A stretch of 44,351 nt of DNA from an uncultured Bacilli bacterium. GTDB taxonomy: Bacteria; Bacillota_I; Bacilli_A; RF39; UBA660. Shown piece after piece: positions 42,541-44,351 of this stretch. Below the pieces are notes generated by a model. That model was given only the letters and a program-made list of their open reading frames with translations, had not been told where the DNA came from and made no database searches. How positions within the stretch are numbered: position 1 is the stretch's first letter; each line of letters opens with the position of its first letter. The stretch spans positions 1-44,351 of the forward strand of contig CANRPA010000005.1 in the NCBI GenBank assembly GCA_947632395.1. Direction: 5' to 3'. The translations under genes and the position numbers were made by a program.

Positions 42541-42598
42541 AGAGTTTGATAAAGAAATTATTAAATTGTTTGATAAAGAAATTATTAAATTCTCTTGA
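41902..42598 (+). pseudogene. Second YunG-UDG copy, frameshifted and internally deleted
   Basis: Carries the same two frameshifts in the YunG part as copy 1. It lacks 82 codons that in copy 1 encode the CKSC cysteines and the GEAPA catalytic motif, while keeping the frame (ORF from 42068). It still has the second Cys cluster and HPSP. Without the first motif it cannot be a working glycosylase. The C terminus differs from copy 1: it ends in a perfect 24-base tandem duplication (42545-42592) encoding FDKEIIKL/F twice. Its stop codon overlaps the next promoter. Confidence 0.8.
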
Positions 42599-42623
42599 CA
42601 ACCATCTGAAATATGTTTATCAT
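42595..42623 (+). promoter_or_regulatory. Promoter of the small ORF at 42651
   Basis: TTGACA (42595-42600) and TATCAT (42618-42623) with a 17-base spacer; TTGACA overlaps the stop codon of the preceding pseudogene. Confidence 0.7.
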
Positions 42624-42650
42624 ATCATTATGAAATGGAGGAAAATATAT

Positions 42651-42803
42651 ATGAAAAAAGATGAAAATCTATTTGGCATTTCTAAAGAAGAATTTAGGAG
42701 ACAATGTAGTATAAAAAATCTTGATGGTGATTTGACGCAATCTCCAATTGTTAAAGGTGAAACAGGGTTGGAACCATGTTTAAGAGGCGCAAAAAAATAT
42801 TAG
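42651..42803 (+). CDS. Small protein of unknown function
   Basis: 50 residues from ATG at 42651, nine bases after GGAGG and behind a good promoter. The track ORF starts at 42546, inside the pseudogene. The sequence has a charged helix (ISKEEFRRQCSIKNL). I do not recognise it. Its end overlaps another small ORF in a different frame, and a one-base shift near 42776 would join them into one protein of about 90 residues. Confidence 0.55.
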   Translation: MKKDENLFGISKEEFRRQCSIKNLDGDLTQSPIVKGETGLEPCLRGAKKY

Positions 42804-42931
42804 AAGATCCTAAAATGCTAAAAATGGTAAGAAGTTTTTTAACTAATGGTGATTTAGTTAAAGATAAAGTCAATGAATCATCAAACTTTCCTACTGCACA
42901 AAAATCAATTACAAAATACTATAAGAAATAA
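42776..42931 (+). CDS. Small ORF, perhaps the frameshifted second half of the previous gene
   Basis: Missed by the track (51 residues). It starts MFKRRKKILEDPKMLKMV and ends SITKYYKK; basic and helical. It overlaps the preceding ORF by 28 bases. Either a separate gene with a poor binding site or the second half of a broken gene. Family unknown. Confidence 0.4.
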   Translation: MFKRRKKILEDPKMLKMVRSFLTNGDLVKDKVNESSNFPTAQKSITKYYKK

Positions 42932-43001
42932 AGTTAGAATATGATATTTAATATAAAAAATTATACTAAAGATTTTGGAATTAAAGTAATCTATTAAAGA
43001 G

Positions 43002-43046
43002 AAAAAAACAGTCATCAATAGTGAGAATTATGACTGTCTTTTTATT
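43002..43046. terminator. Bidirectional terminator
   Basis: ACAGTCAT / ATGACTGT with a 14-base loop, preceded by an A run and followed by T runs. It serves the small ORFs on + and the FemABX-type gene on -, whose stop codon lies in the loop. Confidence 0.85.
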
Positions 43047-44233
43047 TTTTTTATATACATTTTTAGTAGTAAAGGATAAAATAATTTTATGGGATAATAA
43101 ATTTTAGATATTTTTAAATCATATTCACCTGCAAATTCTAAAACTTGACCATTGAATTTTTCTTTAAAAATTGTTAAGTTATCATTAAGATTTCCATCTA
43201 CGCCACCTAGATTGCAGTAATGACAACCATTTTTTATAGAGAATTTTAATATTTCAAATACTACACCTGTGGAAACTCTTAATTTAGTTAAATTTAAACT
43301 ATTTCCTGCATATAGGTATTCACTTGTTCTAATTCCTTTTTTATTTTTTGGTAAAATTATTAAAGATGCAGATAATATCAAAGTATCATTATTTTCCTTT
43401 AATAGATTTTTTGCTTCTAATATTTCTTTTTCATCAGAATTATTTGACCTTAAAAATTCAATATATTTATTTAAATCAATTTTTCCAAAAACTAAATATG
43501 CTTGATCTTTGTAATTTTTCATTATTTTTCTAAAATAATCTTCATCTCTTAAATTTATACCTTGCTTTATTTCAGTTTGCTTTAGAAGATATACTAAGTC
43601 TGTAACTCTATCAATATCATTTGTTATTTCAAAAGTTATCCCTCTTTTTTCATGAAATGAACCTACATAATATTTAAATTTACTATTATATGTTTCTAAA
43701 AATTCCTCTTCAGTTAATATTTTAGAATTAATATCACAAAGAGGTGCAATTATATTATATTGAGGTTGTAGATTTTTTCCTATTTCCTTATTAATTCCGG
43801 TGGATCTATATCCTAAAGAAAGTAAATTTTTATTTTTTACATCATAATCTTTTGAATAATTATTAGCGATTTCTTTTTCCTTAATACTAAATTGTCTTAT
43901 ACAAAAATTAGGATCTATTTTAATTATATAGGCCTTATTTTCTTTAGCTAATTTTTTAATATTTATAGTCATTTCTTTTAAATCTTCAAAATTTGTAAAA
44001 TCTATCAAATATCCCCTAGGAACATAAAACATTTTTAAATTTTTAAATATTTTTTTTACTAATATTAAACATACCCCAATTAATTCTTGATTTTTATATA
44101 GTCCGCAATGAAAAGATTGCCAATTATTTTTTACATTTGCCCAATTATATTCTTGCATAAAACTTGCCATTGAATAATTTTCTATAAATTTATCATATTC
44201 TTCTTTTTCTAGATTTTTAGTAAATGTATACAT
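43028..44233 (-). CDS. FemABX-family peptidoglycan branching aminoacyltransferase
   Basis: 401 residues. These enzymes add amino acids from aminoacyl-tRNA to the lipid II side chain in the cytoplasm. Typical features are the N-terminal FMQEYNWANVKNNW, FYVPRGYLIDF, the KIDPNF motif, FKYYVGSFHEKRGITFE, and the C-terminal GCHYCNLGGVDG with LTIFKEKFNGQVLEFAGEYDL. These show two GNAT-like subdomains. The coiled-coil arm region (DRVTDLVYLLKQTE ... ) is short. RBS GGGGTGAT before ATG. Which amino acid it adds cannot be told. Separate from the tRNA island by orientation and terminators. Confidence 0.9.
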   Translation of the reverse strand: MYTFTKNLEKEEYDKFIENYSMASFMQEYNWANVKNNWQSFHCGLYKNQELIGVCLILVKKIFKNLKMFYVPRGYLIDFTNFEDLKEMTINIKKLAKENKAYIIKIDPNFCIRQFSIKEKEIANNYSKDYDVKNKNLLSLGYRSTGINKEIGKNLQPQYNIIAPLCDINSKILTEEEFLETYNSKFKYYVGSFHEKRGITFEITNDIDRVTDLVYLLKQTEIKQGINLRDEDYFRKIMKNYKDQAYLVFGKIDLNKYIEFLRSNNSDEKEILEAKNLLKENNDTLILSASLIILPKNKKGIRTSEYLYAGNSLNLTKLRVSTGVVFEILKFSIKNGCHYCNLGGVDGNLNDNLTIFKEKFNGQVLEFAGEYDLKISKIYYPIKLFYPLLLKMYIKKIKRQS

Positions 44234-44267
44234 TTAAATAATCACCCCTATTCTTTCCATTGATTTT

Positions 44268-44297
44268 ATTATAACATACGGCAGACGCTGTCCGCAA
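44268..44297 (-). promoter_or_regulatory. Promoter of the FemABX-type gene with a GC-rich near-palindrome
   Basis: On -, TTGCGG (44297-44292) and TATAAT (44273-44268) are separated by 18 bases. The spacer holds a GC-rich imperfect palindrome, GGACAGCGTCTGCC on -, which stands out in this AT-rich DNA and may be an operator. Confidence 0.65.
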
Positions 44298-44319
44298 CCT
44301 AATTTCTAATTTAGACCCC

Positions 44320-44351
44320 AAAAAAAGCAAACCTCACTTGAAATAGTTTGC
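44320..44351 (-). terminator. Terminator of a - strand gene beyond the window
   Basis: On -, GCAAAC and GTTTGC pair across a 13-base loop and run into seven T. The gene it ends lies to the right of the window. Confidence 0.65.

Noticed and set aside
38062-42931. Prophage or complete integrative element at tRNA-His
   Set aside because: The boundary at the tRNA end is suggestive, but no integrase, excisionase or phage structural gene is present.
1-44351. Alternative genetic code (TGA as Trp) because of the very low GC
   Set aside because: TGA ends clear genes such as the LytTR regulator, secA and the WXG100-like gene at 34188, and Trp is encoded by TGG.

Overview
The window is a very AT-rich stretch of a Bacillota chromosome. 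It carries the S10-spc-alpha ribosomal protein supercluster with secY, adk, map, infA and rpoA, then csp, hpf and secA, a Firmicutes-type (EssC) type VII secretion locus, an agr-type peptide quorum-sensing system, and spore-coat genes of the cotJ group. TGA is used as a stop codon, so the code is standard. cotJ and an AgrD-type peptide point to a spore-forming low-GC lineage, perhaps near Bacilli/Erysipelotrichia. I cannot name a species.

Layout: 1-195 is the tail of an unknown gene. 398-14702 is one long collinear ribosomal run with a promoter, a structured leader and a terminator; rpmD (L30) is absent and L3 has an acidic tail. 14787-17623 holds an agr module in convergent form: a LytTR regulator and a sensor kinase on +, and agrB plus a 38-residue AgrD precursor, missing from the ORF track, on -. 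17886-21380 holds csp, hpf and secA. 21492-23257 is an AbiEi/AbiEii toxin-antitoxin module with a large inverted-repeat operator, bracketed by related GTTAACA/GTTGACA hairpins. 23310-25905 holds an AraC-type regulator, an orphan TraG/VirD4-like ATPase and gene debris. 25924-36799 is the type VII secretion locus: EssC, EsaB/YukD, a lipoprotein with an HEGKH metalloprotease motif, a run of small WXG100-like proteins, a DUF4176-like protein with 25-residue tandem repeats, and a membrane-anchored LysM protein. 36825-37859 is cotJC and a CotJA-CotJB fusion.

From 37943 a tRNA-His gene is followed by an accessory island. A segment starting in the last six bases of the tRNA (38062) recurs 3,688 bases downstream (41750). 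Each copy starts with a decayed gene fusing a YunG-like domain to an Fe-S uracil-DNA-glycosylase-like domain. Between the copies lie a P-loop kinase, a PIN-GNAT-(unknown C-terminal domain) protein and an ASCH-domain protein. This cassette is the best candidate for an undescribed nucleic-acid-directed system, although its upstream gene is frameshifted here. The window ends with a FemABX-type peptidoglycan branching enzyme on -.

How the parts may work together: the ribosomal run supplies ribosomes, Sec translocase and RNA polymerase alpha. The agr genes form a complete signal maker, exporter, receptor and regulator set, whose targets are not visible. The type VII locus has the motor and several helical-hairpin candidate substrates or chaperones, but no recognisable EssA, EssB, EsaA or LXG toxin in the window. 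All calls are by eye from the sequence; no database search was run.
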